64,000 nt of DNA from assembly GCA_024636675.1 (NCBI GenBank), contig JAGXGM010000036.1, positions 62,001 through 126,000 of the forward strand, given 5' to 3'. Below the pieces are notes generated by a model. The model saw only the letters and a program-made list of their open reading frames with translations. It ran no database searches and was not told the origin of the DNA. Source of the stretch: Hydrogenophilales bacterium (lineage in GTDB: Bacteria; Pseudomonadota; Gammaproteobacteria; Burkholderiales; Thiobacillaceae). Positions 1 to 9,995 of this stretch are shown piece after piece (the first letter of the stretch is position 1; the number at the start of each line of letters is the position of its first letter). Position numbers and translations under genes: made by a program.

Positions 1-2
1 CC

Positions 3-269
3 GGCTGGCCGGTGATCGTTGACGCCACCTTCACCGCACGCTGGCAGCGCGACCTGCTGCGCGACGTGGCGCGCACCCGCCGGGTCGCATTTCGCATCCT
101 CGATTTCCCCGTCCCCGTCGCCACCCTGCGCGAACGCATCGAGCAGCGCGCACATTCAGGCGGCGATGCTTCGGAAGCCGACCTCGCCGTGCTGCAGCAT
201 CAACTTGAGACGGAAGAGCCGCTCGCCGCCAACGAAGCGTCTGACATTGTTCGACTCGACGCGTCGTAA
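3..269 (+). CDS. C-terminal fragment of an AAA/P-loop kinase-like protein (gene starts before the window)
   Basis: Open frame runs off the left edge (GWPVIVDATFTARWQRDLLRDVARTRRVAFRILDF...), resembling the C-terminal part of COG0645-type P-loop kinases; stop at about 269. Confidence 0.5.
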   Translation, partial: GWPVIVDATFTARWQRDLLRDVARTRRVAFRILDFPVPVATLRERIEQRAHSGGDASEADLAVLQHQLETEEPLAANEASDIVRLDAS

Positions 270-634
270 TGAAAAAACACAGCAGCGGCCTGAGAGACAG
301 GCATGGCGCGTGTATGTGGGTAACGGAAACAGTGATAAGGCACTCGAAGGCTGGCAGGTTGGTTGTTGATTTATAAGCAAAGTTCTTCCCGGTCATCGGT
401 GTTGCCGAGGCGCGCGGCTCAAGAGTGGTCGCGTTGTCGGTTCCAACTGCTTGTGCCTGCCTCCTGGTCGGGTGTGACAGGCGCGCGTCAGGTCAGGACA
501 TTGAAAATGCCCCGCCAAAGCCTACATTGGAGGAGGTTGTCAGATGCATCCCGCTTCATCGGGCGGCGGGCTGACCAGCATGCTCGCCACAGTGTCCCGG
601 TGACGCCACCCCACTTGATCTGCAGGAGCACAGT

Positions 635-1141
635 ATGAAACTGGACGATTTGAAAGAAAGTGTCGGTTCCATGTGGGAGAACGTGTCCGAAGGGGGGCGT
701 CACCTGTGGAAATCCGCGTCCGGGGCGCTCACCCGCTTCAAGCCGGGCGAAAAAACCAACCTGCCCGCCCCCAGCGAGGTGGATGACGACGCCTATCTTC
801 CCACCCAGGGCTGGGCGTTGCTCGGCGGTGACGTGTACGAGGACGAAGACAGTCTGCTGGTGCGACTGGAGGTGCCGGGCATGGAAAAAGCCGACATGGA
901 GATCGAGGTCCTCGAAGACGCCCTGGTGGTGAGGGGCGAAAAACGCTTCGAACGGCAGGAAACCGAGGGCCGCTGGCGCGTCATGCAATGCGCCTATGGC
1001 AGCTTCCGCCGGGTGGTTCCCCTGCCCGTGGCGGTGAAGGCCGAAGCGGCCTGTGCGAGCTACAAGAACGGCGTGCTGCGGGTCGAGTTACCCAAGGCCG
1101 AGGCCGGCAAGCGCCGCGCAATCGCCATTCCGGTTGAATGA
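635..1141 (+). CDS. Hsp20/alpha-crystallin family small heat shock protein
   Basis: 168 aa with alpha-crystallin features (LLVRLEVPGMEKADMEIEVLEDALVVRGEKRFE...YGSFRRVVPLP...YKNGVLRVELPK). Confidence 0.93.
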   Translation: MKLDDLKESVGSMWENVSEGGRHLWKSASGALTRFKPGEKTNLPAPSEVDDDAYLPTQGWALLGGDVYEDEDSLLVRLEVPGMEKADMEIEVLEDALVVRGEKRFERQETEGRWRVMQCAYGSFRRVVPLPVAVKAEAACASYKNGVLRVELPKAEAGKRRAIAIPVE

Positions 1142-1217
1142 ACCAGGGCGTCGCCATGATCAATCCCAACCGTTTATTCAAGAAACTGGCCCTCCAGTAA
1201 CTTCCCGCAACGCAGTC

Positions 1218-1249
1218 AAAAGCGGCGCGCGATGAAGGGCGCCGCTTTT
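1218..1249 (+). terminator. Rho-independent-like terminator downstream of hsp20
   Basis: Perfect inverted repeat AAAAGCGGCGC / GCGCCGCTTTT with 10-nt loop, ending in a T run. Confidence 0.75.
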
Positions 1250-1287
1250 ATTGGCGCCTCTCAATGGCAGCGAACTGGGCGGTCTTG

Positions 1288-1563
1288 CTAATCCCCCGCC
1301 TCGATCTTCGATGGGCTCACGCCCGCAGCAACCAGGTATTCGCGGACATGGCGCAATTCCTGTTTGGTGCAGGTCGTGCTGTTGTGCGGGCGATGCAAAA
1401 ACCCTTCCACGCCGTTCAACTCCACACGGAAGCTCGCGCCGTGGTGCGGCTCCACACTGGCGCCCAGGTGCGTCAGCATCGATTCCACTTCCCGCCAGTG
1501 AACATTGGCGCTCACCGGGCCTTCAAAAATCGACCGCAGCAGACTCTCGTGTTTGTGGCGCAT
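1288..1563 (-). CDS. HicA-family toxin-like protein (no HicB partner seen)
   Basis: 91 aa: LRSIFEGPVSANVHWREVESMLTHLGASVEPHHGASFRVELNGVEGFLHRPHNST..VREYLVAAGVSP resembles solitary HicA-like proteins. Confidence 0.7.
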   Translation of the reverse strand: MRHKHESLLRSIFEGPVSANVHWREVESMLTHLGASVEPHHGASFRVELNGVEGFLHRPHNSTTCTKQELRHVREYLVAAGVSPSKIEAGD

Positions 1564-1605
1564 GGCAAAGACTCACGTGAACTTCAAGCTCTTTCCATCA
1601 TAGAA

Positions 1606-1645
1606 CCTGAGTTGCCGCTACGCGACCTGAGTTGCCGCTACGCGA
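1606..1645. repeat. Perfect 20-bp tandem duplication (2 copies)
   Basis: CCTGAGTTGCCGCTACGCGA at 1606-1625 and again at 1626-1645. Confidence 0.95.
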
Positions 1646-1652
1646 ATTGTGT

Positions 1653-4600
1653 CTACGCCAGAGGCGCTGCCGTTTTGCCGGAAGACGCCTGGTGCTGACG
1701 CATAAACACGTCCAGGTCGGCCGCTGCCAGCGGCCGGCTGAACAAAAAGCCCTGTATGTCCTGGCATCCCTCATCGCGCAGAAACGCCAGCTGGGCCTCG
1801 GTTTCCACCCCCTCGGCAACGATGCCCAGCCGCAGGCTGCGGGCCAGCTGGATGATTGCGCGGACAATGGCGGCGTTGTCCGGGTCGGTGTTGACGTCGC
1901 GTACGAAGGAACGATCGATCTTCAGCCGGTCGACTGCAAACCGCTTGAGATAGCTGAGCGAGGAATAACCGGTGCCGAAATCGTCGATCGACAACCGCAC
2001 CCCCAGCGTCTTGAGCTGGCGCACCGTGTCCAGCGTGTTTTCCACGTCTTGCAGCAGGATGGATTCGGTCAGTTCGAGTTCCAGCAAATGCGCCGGCAGA
2101 CCGCTTCTGGCAAGCGCACCCGCTACCGTTTCGATCAGGTTGGCACGGCGGAACTGCAGGGCGGACAGATTGACCGACATGGTCAGGTCGGACCACCCAG
2201 CCTGCCGCAAGGCCTGCGCCTGACGGCAGGCCTCCTCCATCACCCAGGCACCGATCGGCACGATGAGACCACAGTCCTCCGCCACCGGAATAAAGCGGGC
2301 CGGCACGACGTTGCCCAGTTCCGGGTTGTGCCAGCGCAGCAATGCCTCCACCCCGATCACCCTGCCGCTGCCGATCTCCAGTTGCGGCTGGTAATGCAGG
2401 GAAAACTCGGCCCGGAGGAGTGCCTGGCTCAGCCGGTTCTGCAGCAGCAGATGTTCGTGTGCCTGCAGGTTCATCTTGTCGTCGAAGAAGCGGTAGATAT
2501 TGCGGCCCGCGTCCTTGGCGTTGTACATCGCCGTATCGGCTTTCTGCAGCAAGCTGTCGAAGCCCTTGCCATCCTCGGGATAGACCGCGATACCGATGCT
2601 GCAGGAGGTATTCAGCACATGGCCGTTGATCTCCGCGGGCTCGGCCAGTTGCGCGAGAATCTTGCTCGCGATGCGTTCAACGGTTTCGAGGTCGGGAATC
2701 TCGTTCAGCAGCAGGATGAATTCGTCGCCCCCCTGCCGACTGATGGTGTCGCTCTCGCGCGTGCATTCGGACAGGCGCGTGACCACTTCCTGCAGCAAGC
2801 GATCGCCGGCCACATGCCCGAGCGTATCGTTCACCACCTTGAAATTGTCCAGGTCGAGAAACAGCATGGCCACCCTCGCCCGCGACCGTTCCGCCACGGC
2901 CATGGCATGCTCGAAGCGGTCGCGCAGCAGGATGCGATTGGGCAGGCCGGTAAGCACATCGTGGTGGGCGAGGAATTCGATGCGAGCCTCGGCCATCCTG
3001 CGCTCGGTGATGTCCCGGTCCACGCCCTGGAATCCGATCAGCTGCCCGGCTTCGCTGAAAAGCGCCGACGCATTGGATTCGAAGGTGCGATAACTGCCAT
3101 TGCGGTGACGCCAGCGCAGCACGATGTTCTGCCAGCCCTGCCGGGCAGACACCGCATTTTCCAGTGTCTTGCGCAGCAGTTGCACGTCATCCGGATGCAC
3201 CAGGCTGGCCAAATCCATGGCCCTGAATTCCTCTGTGTTGTAGCCCAGATTGTCCAGGCCCCGCTGATTGCTGTAGACATGCCGGCCGTGCGTGTCGATC
3301 GACCAGATCCAGTCGGCAGATTGTTCCGCCATGGCGCGGAAGCGTGCCTCGCTCTCGCGCAAGGCTTCTTCGGCGCGCTTGCGCTCGGTGATGTCCACGA
3401 AATTGACAACCGCGCCCACCAGCTCGCCATCGCGGAACATGGGATGCGACCTGTATTCCACCGGAAAACTGCTGCCGTCCTTGCGCCAATGGACCTCGCT
3501 GTCGATATGCGTGGAGGTTCCCTGCAGGGTGGAGCAGCGAACGTGACAATCTTCCTTGGGGTACGAACGGCCATCCGGGTAACTGTGATGAATAAGCTGA
3601 TGCACGTTCTTGCCGAGCATCTCCTCGTGCGTGTAACCCAGCATGTCGAGGCAGGCCGGATTCACGAAGGTGCAGAGGCCCTGGGTATCGACCCCGAAGA
3701 TCGCCTCGGAAGAAGAATCCAGCAGCAAACGGAAGCGCGCCTCGCTCTCGCGCAGGGCCGCCAGCGATGCGCGATGGCCGATGGCCATGCCGAGGTCACC
3801 CGCCAGTTTTTCCAGCAGGATGACTTTATCCAGCCCGAACGCGTGCGTTTCGTGGCTATAGACATTGAGTGCGCCAACCACCTGCCCATTCACCCGCAAC
3901 GGCGTTGCCGCCGATGAACGATATCCCAGCGCGCGCGCGCGATCCCGCCACGGCGCGAACCGCTGGTTGATCTCGGTATCGTTGTTGACCACGGTGGTAC
4001 CCATGCGGATTGCAGTGCCGGTAGGCCCCCGCCCTTGCGGCGAGTCATCGCAGCGGATGTCCGCCGGCGTGAGATAGTCCCGGACGAACCCGGCCACGGC
4101 GACCGGCCTCAATGCCTTGCCGTCTTTTTCCACCAGACCGATCCAGGCCATGCGAAACAGGTCATCCCGGATCATTTCCTGGCAGATGCGCATCATCAGC
4201 TCCGGTTCGGACAATTCCGCCATGAACATCTGGTTGACCGCTGCAATCGTCTGCAATAGCAGGTTGCGGCGCTGCATGACGAGCGCTGTGCGGTGCTGCT
4301 CGGTCACATCGCGCAGGCTGCCTACCATCCGCACAGGCTTGCCGTCATCGTCGCGCTCCACGACCTTGCCGCGGTTCTGCACCCAGATCACATTGCCGTC
4401 GGCGTGCTGGACACGGTGCTCGCAATCAAACACGGGCTCGCCGCCCAGACAGTTCTGGATGAGCGCCATCACCTTGTCGCGCTCCATTTCGTGTACACGG
4501 ACAAGCACCTTCTGCCAGGTGTGCTCGAGCTGACGCGGACTCAGCCCCATCAGCCGCGCCCACTGCGCATTGTGTCGCACCCGTCCGCTGGCGAGTTCCC

Positions 4601-4940
4601 ATTCCCAGATGCCTTCGCCGATGATGGCCGGGGTATCGGCCTGCTGATCCCCGGCGACGGGCGAATGGCGGCTCGACTTGACCGCCGTCTTCGCACCGGG
4701 ATCATGCCCCTCCGCCAGCAACGCCTTGGCGGCACGACGCTGCGTTCTCGCCGCGCTAAGAGACATCTCCGCATAGGTCCCCAAGGCCAGGGTTTTACGC
4801 TGGCCGTCAAAGCCGTAATCCAGCCGCCAGCAGCGCGAGCCATCCGGCTGCACCAGCAGATACAGGCCGCCACCGTCTGCCAGTTTGAGGGGCTTGCTGG
4901 CAGGCATGGTCTGGCAGATCAGACTGTCGGTGAGAGGCAT
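1653..4940 (-). CDS. Arm-type integrase DNA-binding-like domain fused to PAS-GAF-PAS-PAS-GGDEF-EAL (c-di-GMP cyclase/phosphodiesterase)
   Basis: Single ORF (track start 4955, in-frame ATG also at 4940). N-term MPLTDSLICQTMPASKPLKLADGGGLYLLVQPDGSRCWRLDYGFDGQRKTLALGTYAEMSLSAARTQRRAAKALLAEGHDPG matches the P4-integrase N-terminal pattern; then PAS/PAC and GAF modules, RESD-TISRQ-GGDEF (I-site and A-site), EALLRW and DDFGTGYSSL. Confidence 0.93.
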   Translation of the reverse strand: MPLTDSLICQTMPASKPLKLADGGGLYLLVQPDGSRCWRLDYGFDGQRKTLALGTYAEMSLSAARTQRRAAKALLAEGHDPGAKTAVKSSRHSPVAGDQQADTPAIIGEGIWEWELASGRVRHNAQWARLMGLSPRQLEHTWQKVLVRVHEMERDKVMALIQNCLGGEPVFDCEHRVQHADGNVIWVQNRGKVVERDDDGKPVRMVGSLRDVTEQHRTALVMQRRNLLLQTIAAVNQMFMAELSEPELMMRICQEMIRDDLFRMAWIGLVEKDGKALRPVAVAGFVRDYLTPADIRCDDSPQGRGPTGTAIRMGTTVVNNDTEINQRFAPWRDRARALGYRSSAATPLRVNGQVVGALNVYSHETHAFGLDKVILLEKLAGDLGMAIGHRASLAALRESEARFRLLLDSSSEAIFGVDTQGLCTFVNPACLDMLGYTHEEMLGKNVHQLIHHSYPDGRSYPKEDCHVRCSTLQGTSTHIDSEVHWRKDGSSFPVEYRSHPMFRDGELVGAVVNFVDITERKRAEEALRESEARFRAMAEQSADWIWSIDTHGRHVYSNQRGLDNLGYNTEEFRAMDLASLVHPDDVQLLRKTLENAVSARQGWQNIVLRWRHRNGSYRTFESNASALFSEAGQLIGFQGVDRDITERRMAEARIEFLAHHDVLTGLPNRILLRDRFEHAMAVAERSRARVAMLFLDLDNFKVVNDTLGHVAGDRLLQEVVTRLSECTRESDTISRQGGDEFILLLNEIPDLETVERIASKILAQLAEPAEINGHVLNTSCSIGIAVYPEDGKGFDSLLQKADTAMYNAKDAGRNIYRFFDDKMNLQAHEHLLLQNRLSQALLRAEFSLHYQPQLEIGSGRVIGVEALLRWHNPELGNVVPARFIPVAEDCGLIVPIGAWVMEEACRQAQALRQAGWSDLTMSVNLSALQFRRANLIETVAGALARSGLPAHLLELELTESILLQDVENTLDTVRQLKTLGVRLSIDDFGTGYSSLSYLKRFAVDRLKIDRSFVRDVNTDPDNAAIVRAIIQLARSLRLGIVAEGVETEAQLAFLRDEGCQDIQGFLFSRPLAAADLDVFMRQHQASSGKTAAPLA

Positions 4941-5542
4941 TGCCACAGGGGCCATGACGGCTTGAAAGAATATTACTGAGGCAGCATCCTACCTGCCGGA
5001 TAAAGTCGCGCATATCGTCAATAACGTCCGGGGCAAGGTGGTACGAACGGCAGACAAAAAACCATGAGTTAAATAAGGTTTTCATCAGGCTAGCGCGTGG
5101 ATTCGCCCGCTCTGCCACGCGCCCGACGTATTGCCTCTATTGGATTTTTTGGCTCGTCGACTGGACCGGATGTCTGGCAAACGGCTGCGCGGAACGGCCC
5201 GGTGTTGCGGCCAGCGCTTGCGGCCTGCAGGCTGGGCATCCCGCGAGTGGTTCATCATCTACCACATCAACTGCGTGCGGCACTCACCATCGCCAACCAG
5301 GAGCAAGGCGTGACTGAAGACGTCCAGCGCATTCGCAGCCATTTTTGGCTGCCCGGCGACATTCCGGGCTATTTAGCGCCTGCCCGGGCCGGAGCAAATA
5401 GCCGTAATGGGGAGGATCAGCGGCACAGGCCGACCCGTAACCGACCACCCCATTCCGGAAGTACGTATCCGGCAGTGGACACATCGCCTGAATCGACTGC
5501 TGAACGCGCATCACCCGGCTACAGTAGCCAGATGGCTTAACC

Positions 5543-6001
5543 CTATCGCGGAACTACCCGGGCATTTTCGCCGCTACCTTCCACACGCACGCGCATCCCG
5601 TCGCGCAAGCGTGCATCCACCGGCTGCGTGATCGTGACGCGGCCGCCGGTCACCATGTTGACGGTGATCCGCTGAGCATCGGTTTTCTTGTATTTGCTTT
5701 CGGCATAGGTGCCCGCCGCACCGCCCAATAACGCGCCTGCCACCGTGGCCGTGGTGCTGTCGCCCACCCCCGACCCGAGCAGGCCGCCGGCCACCGCGCC
5801 GACGGCGGTACCGACGCCCAGTTTGTATTCGTCGTCCACCTGGATGGTTTCGATCGAAGTAATTGTCCCGTCTCGTTCAGACTGGCTTGCCACCGCTCCG
5901 CCAGTCTCGCCGTATTGTGTTCCACCCAGGCTGCCCATATCTGCGCATCCTCCCGCCAAGGCCGCCGACAACAGTAATGGCAATGCAATCCGCTGTTTCA
6001 T
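5543..6001 (-). CDS. Glycine-zipper 2TM domain outer-membrane lipoprotein (SlyB-like)
   Basis: Lipobox LAGGC; VGTAVGAVAGGLLGSGVGDSTTATVAGALLGGAAGTYAE glycine-zipper repeat. Confidence 0.85.
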   Translation of the reverse strand: MKQRIALPLLLSAALAGGCADMGSLGGTQYGETGGAVASQSERDGTITSIETIQVDDEYKLGVGTAVGAVAGGLLGSGVGDSTTATVAGALLGGAAGTYAESKYKKTDAQRITVNMVTGGRVTITQPVDARLRDGMRVRVEGSGENARVVPR

Positions 6002-6200
6002 GATCAGACTCCTTCAGTTTTATCCGGCTTCTCAATATAGGAAATTTCAGGGCAAAAGATGCCTGTCCCGGCAGTTGCAGCGGATTCCTGCGGCTGGAGG
6101 AAGTGCCGGTGTGGCGACAAAGCCCGATGAATCGAAGCTTTCCACTAAAATCACACGGATACCCTGACTTCTAAAACCCAACGCAAAGCACATTCTGCTC

Positions 6201-7349
6201 ATGGACGATCTGGCTCGACAACTCGGTTTTGATTTCCTGGCCATATCCTGGTTGCCCCAGGTGCTGACGGTGATTGTCGCTTTCGTCGCCATCAACATTA
6301 GCGCCTACTACCTGCTGCGCCATATCGAGAAGGTTGCCGCAAGCACCGAGACAGTCTGGGGCGATGCCCTGATCCGGTCTGCCCGGACACCCGTGACGCT
6401 CATCATCTGGATCGTCGGCGTGGCCTTCATCCTGCAGATCGTGCACGAGCACAGCGGCGCCCCCATCTTCGGATTCGTCACGCCCACCCGGGATACGGTC
6501 ATCATCATCGCGCTGGCCTGGTTCCTGTTGCGGCTGATCAGCCATGCCACGCGCGCCATCATTGCCCGCAACGTGGCGGCCGGGGGCACGCTGGACTACA
6601 CCACGGTCGACGCCCTCTCCAAGCTGGGCCGCTTCTCGGTCTTCATCATTGCCACCCTGATCATCCTGCAAACCCTGGGATTCAGCATTTCCGGCGTGCT
6701 GGCGTTTGGCGGCATCGGTGGCATCGCGGTGGGGTTTGCCGCCAAGGACATGCTGGCCAATTTTTTCGGCGGCCTGACCATCTACCTGGACCGCCCGTTT
6801 GCGGTAGGCGAATGGATCCGCTCGCCGGAAAAGCAGATCGAAGGCACGGTGGAATATATCGGCTGGCGCCACACCCGCGTGCGAGCCTTCAACAAAAACC
6901 CGATCTACGTGCCGAACGCCCTGTTCACCACCATCGTGGTGGAAAACCCCACCCGCATGACCAACCGCCGCATCAAGGAAACCATCGGCATCCGCTATGG
7001 CGACCTCGACAAAATGGCCGCCATCGTCGCCGACGTGAAGACCATGCTGCAGGGCCATCCCGAGATCGACACCGACGCCATCCTGATCGTCAATTTCAAC
7101 GAATTTGGCGCATCGTCGCTGAATTTCTTCATTTACACCTTCACCAAAACCGTCCAGTGGGTGCACTTTCACGAGGTCAAACAGGATGTATTGCTGAAAA
7201 TCGCGGCCATCATCCAGGCGCACGGTGCGGAAATCGCCTTCCCCACCCGTACCCTGCATCTGGACTCCATCCCTGCCGGGATGCAGGCCAATGGCCAAGT
7301 TGCGGATCAAAATGAAGAAGCCGGCCGATGCAAACAGGCGAGTCGGTGA
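6201..7349 (+). CDS. MscS-family mechanosensitive ion channel protein
   Basis: TM helices followed by GVLAFGGIGGIAVGFAAKDMLANFFGGLTIYLDRPFAVGEWI, typical MscS pore/beta domain. Confidence 0.93.
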   Translation: MDDLARQLGFDFLAISWLPQVLTVIVAFVAINISAYYLLRHIEKVAASTETVWGDALIRSARTPVTLIIWIVGVAFILQIVHEHSGAPIFGFVTPTRDTVIIIALAWFLLRLISHATRAIIARNVAAGGTLDYTTVDALSKLGRFSVFIIATLIILQTLGFSISGVLAFGGIGGIAVGFAAKDMLANFFGGLTIYLDRPFAVGEWIRSPEKQIEGTVEYIGWRHTRVRAFNKNPIYVPNALFTTIVVENPTRMTNRRIKETIGIRYGDLDKMAAIVADVKTMLQGHPEIDTDAILIVNFNEFGASSLNFFIYTFTKTVQWVHFHEVKQDVLLKIAAIIQAHGAEIAFPTRTLHLDSIPAGMQANGQVADQNEEAGRCKQASR

Positions 7350-7693
7350 TGTTTCGGTTTAATTCGATTTAACCTGGGAAATCCGTCTCATGTGCCGCGC
7401 GGCGGTTTAATCCATTTCGTCAGGCCGTGCAGGACGCCGCAGCCTGTTCCCACCATGGGCGTATGTCGCCCGCCTTGCCAAGACAGGCCATTCCCCTCAT
7501 ACTGTCAAGTGCATTAGTCTTTTGGTTTGTCCCTCCGGCCCCTGGCGGGCATCTTGTCGGCTCTCCTCATTAGCAGCCGCACCGCGCAACCCCCGGCGCG
7601 GCTGCCGCAGTTCCCACTGAGACTTTCGCACACCCCCACGCCGGTGCACGGTTTCGTCGCGCCCTCGGCCAAGCATCATGAGGAATCAAAAAC

Positions 7694-7951
7694 ATGGCAA
7701 AAGAAGAACTTGTAGAAATGGAAGGCGTCGTCAGCGAAGTGCTGCCGCAAACCCGCTTCCGCGTCACTCTGGACAACGGTTTCGAAATCACCGCCTACGC
7801 ATCCGGCAAAATGCGCAAGCACCGCATCCGCATCCTGGCCGGTGACAAGGTCACCATCGAAATGTCGCCTTACGACCTCACCAAAGGCCGGATCAATTTC
7901 CGCCACAAGGACACCAACTCCGGTCCTCGTCCGGCGATGCAAAGAAGGTAA
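7694..7951 (+). CDS. infA: Translation initiation factor IF-1 (paralogue with C-terminal extension)
   Basis: [29 protein letters not shown]...[35 protein letters not shown]: full S1-like IF-1; not in a ribosomal protein operon here. Confidence 0.95.
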   Translation: MAKEELVEMEGVVSEVLPQTRFRVTLDNGFEITAYASGKMRKHRIRILAGDKVTIEMSPYDLTKGRINFRHKDTNSGPRPAMQRR

Positions 7952-8118
7952 AAAACCGACAAGGCGCTGCGAAGGCTCAGGCCCGCAACGCCCTTTCACA
8001 CCAGGCGCCTGTCATTCGGCGGAGCCTGTCGCAGGGATCACGCGGCACGCATGCCGCCCCCTTCTCCCTCAGCCGTTCAAGCAATGTCCTCGGGACAGGC
8101 CAGTCGAAGGCTCGATCC

Positions 8119-9176
<1,058 letters not shown>

Positions 9177-9340
9177 CTACGGTGAAAGGGCCGGGGCAGG
9201 CGATTAACAAGCAACCGGCGCGGGGGATATGGTTTTCTTCCGGCCTTGATTTTTCAACGCTGGCACTCGTGTCCGAGCCTTTTTCTGTTCCGTGGCAATC
9301 GGCATACCGGACATGAACACCTTCCAAGGAGAAATGCAGG

Positions 9341-9793
9341 ATGAAAAAATTCATGACAGTCGTAGCGCTGCTGCTGGCGGCAGGGTTTGCCCAAGCCGCC
9401 AATGATGGCCTCATTACCAAGAAGAGTGCGCACAGCGTGAAAGTAACCCTCGATCGCCTGGAGGCGGCTCTGGAGAAAAAAGGTATCGGCGTCGCCCTCC
9501 GCTGGAATCACAGCGAGAAGGGCAAGGAAGTCGACATTCCGTTGCGCCCCACCGAGTTGCTCCTGTTCGGCAACCCGAAATTGGGCACTCACATGTTCAC
9601 CAGCAATCAGACAGCAGGCATCGACCTGCCCCTGAAGGCCTTGGCCTGGGAGGACGCAAAAGGTCAGGTGTGGTTGACCTACAACGACCCGGCCTACATT
9701 GCCAAGCGCCACCGCATCGGCGATCGTGACGACATCGTCGCCAAGATGAGCAAGGCGCTGGCCGGGCTTAGCGACGCTGCCACCAAGCCGTGA
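9341..9793 (+). CDS. DUF302 domain-containing periplasmic protein
   Basis: Signal peptide MKKFMTVVALLLAAGFAQA then DUF302-like TELLLFGNPKLGTHMFTSNQTAGIDLPLKALAWED. Confidence 0.85.
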   Translation: MKKFMTVVALLLAAGFAQAANDGLITKKSAHSVKVTLDRLEAALEKKGIGVALRWNHSEKGKEVDIPLRPTELLLFGNPKLGTHMFTSNQTAGIDLPLKALAWEDAKGQVWLTYNDPAYIAKRHRIGDRDDIVAKMSKALAGLSDAATKP

Positions 9794-9995
9794 TCCGCTA
9801 TTCCCGGCGTCGACCTGCGAGGATATGAATTTAGCCTACATCCGCCCAGGCCGAACCCAGCCGCAGTCATGACAAATCTGCGCGTCGGCGGGATTTTTCT
9901 TTTCGCGCCGGGCGCTATGCGCTAGCGGGGTCACGGGGGTCAGGTTTAGCTAGGTAGCGAAGCAGCAAGCCCAAACTTGCCGGAAACACGATCCA

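Noticed and set aside
1632-3917. 761-aa plus-strand ORF antisense to the GGDEF-EAL gene
   Set aside because: It is a mirror ORF caused by high GC3 in the real gene; low-complexity Q/H/R/G-rich translation and no recognisable domain.
5097-5540. 147-aa plus-strand ORF in the gap before the Arm-GGDEF-EAL gene
   Set aside because: No recognisable domain and overlapping equally weak frames; kept only as possible decayed DNA in the findings.
6171-7310. 379-aa minus-strand ORF antisense to mscS
   Set aside because: Lies wholly across the clear MscS gene and has D/G/H/Q-rich shadow composition without domain features.
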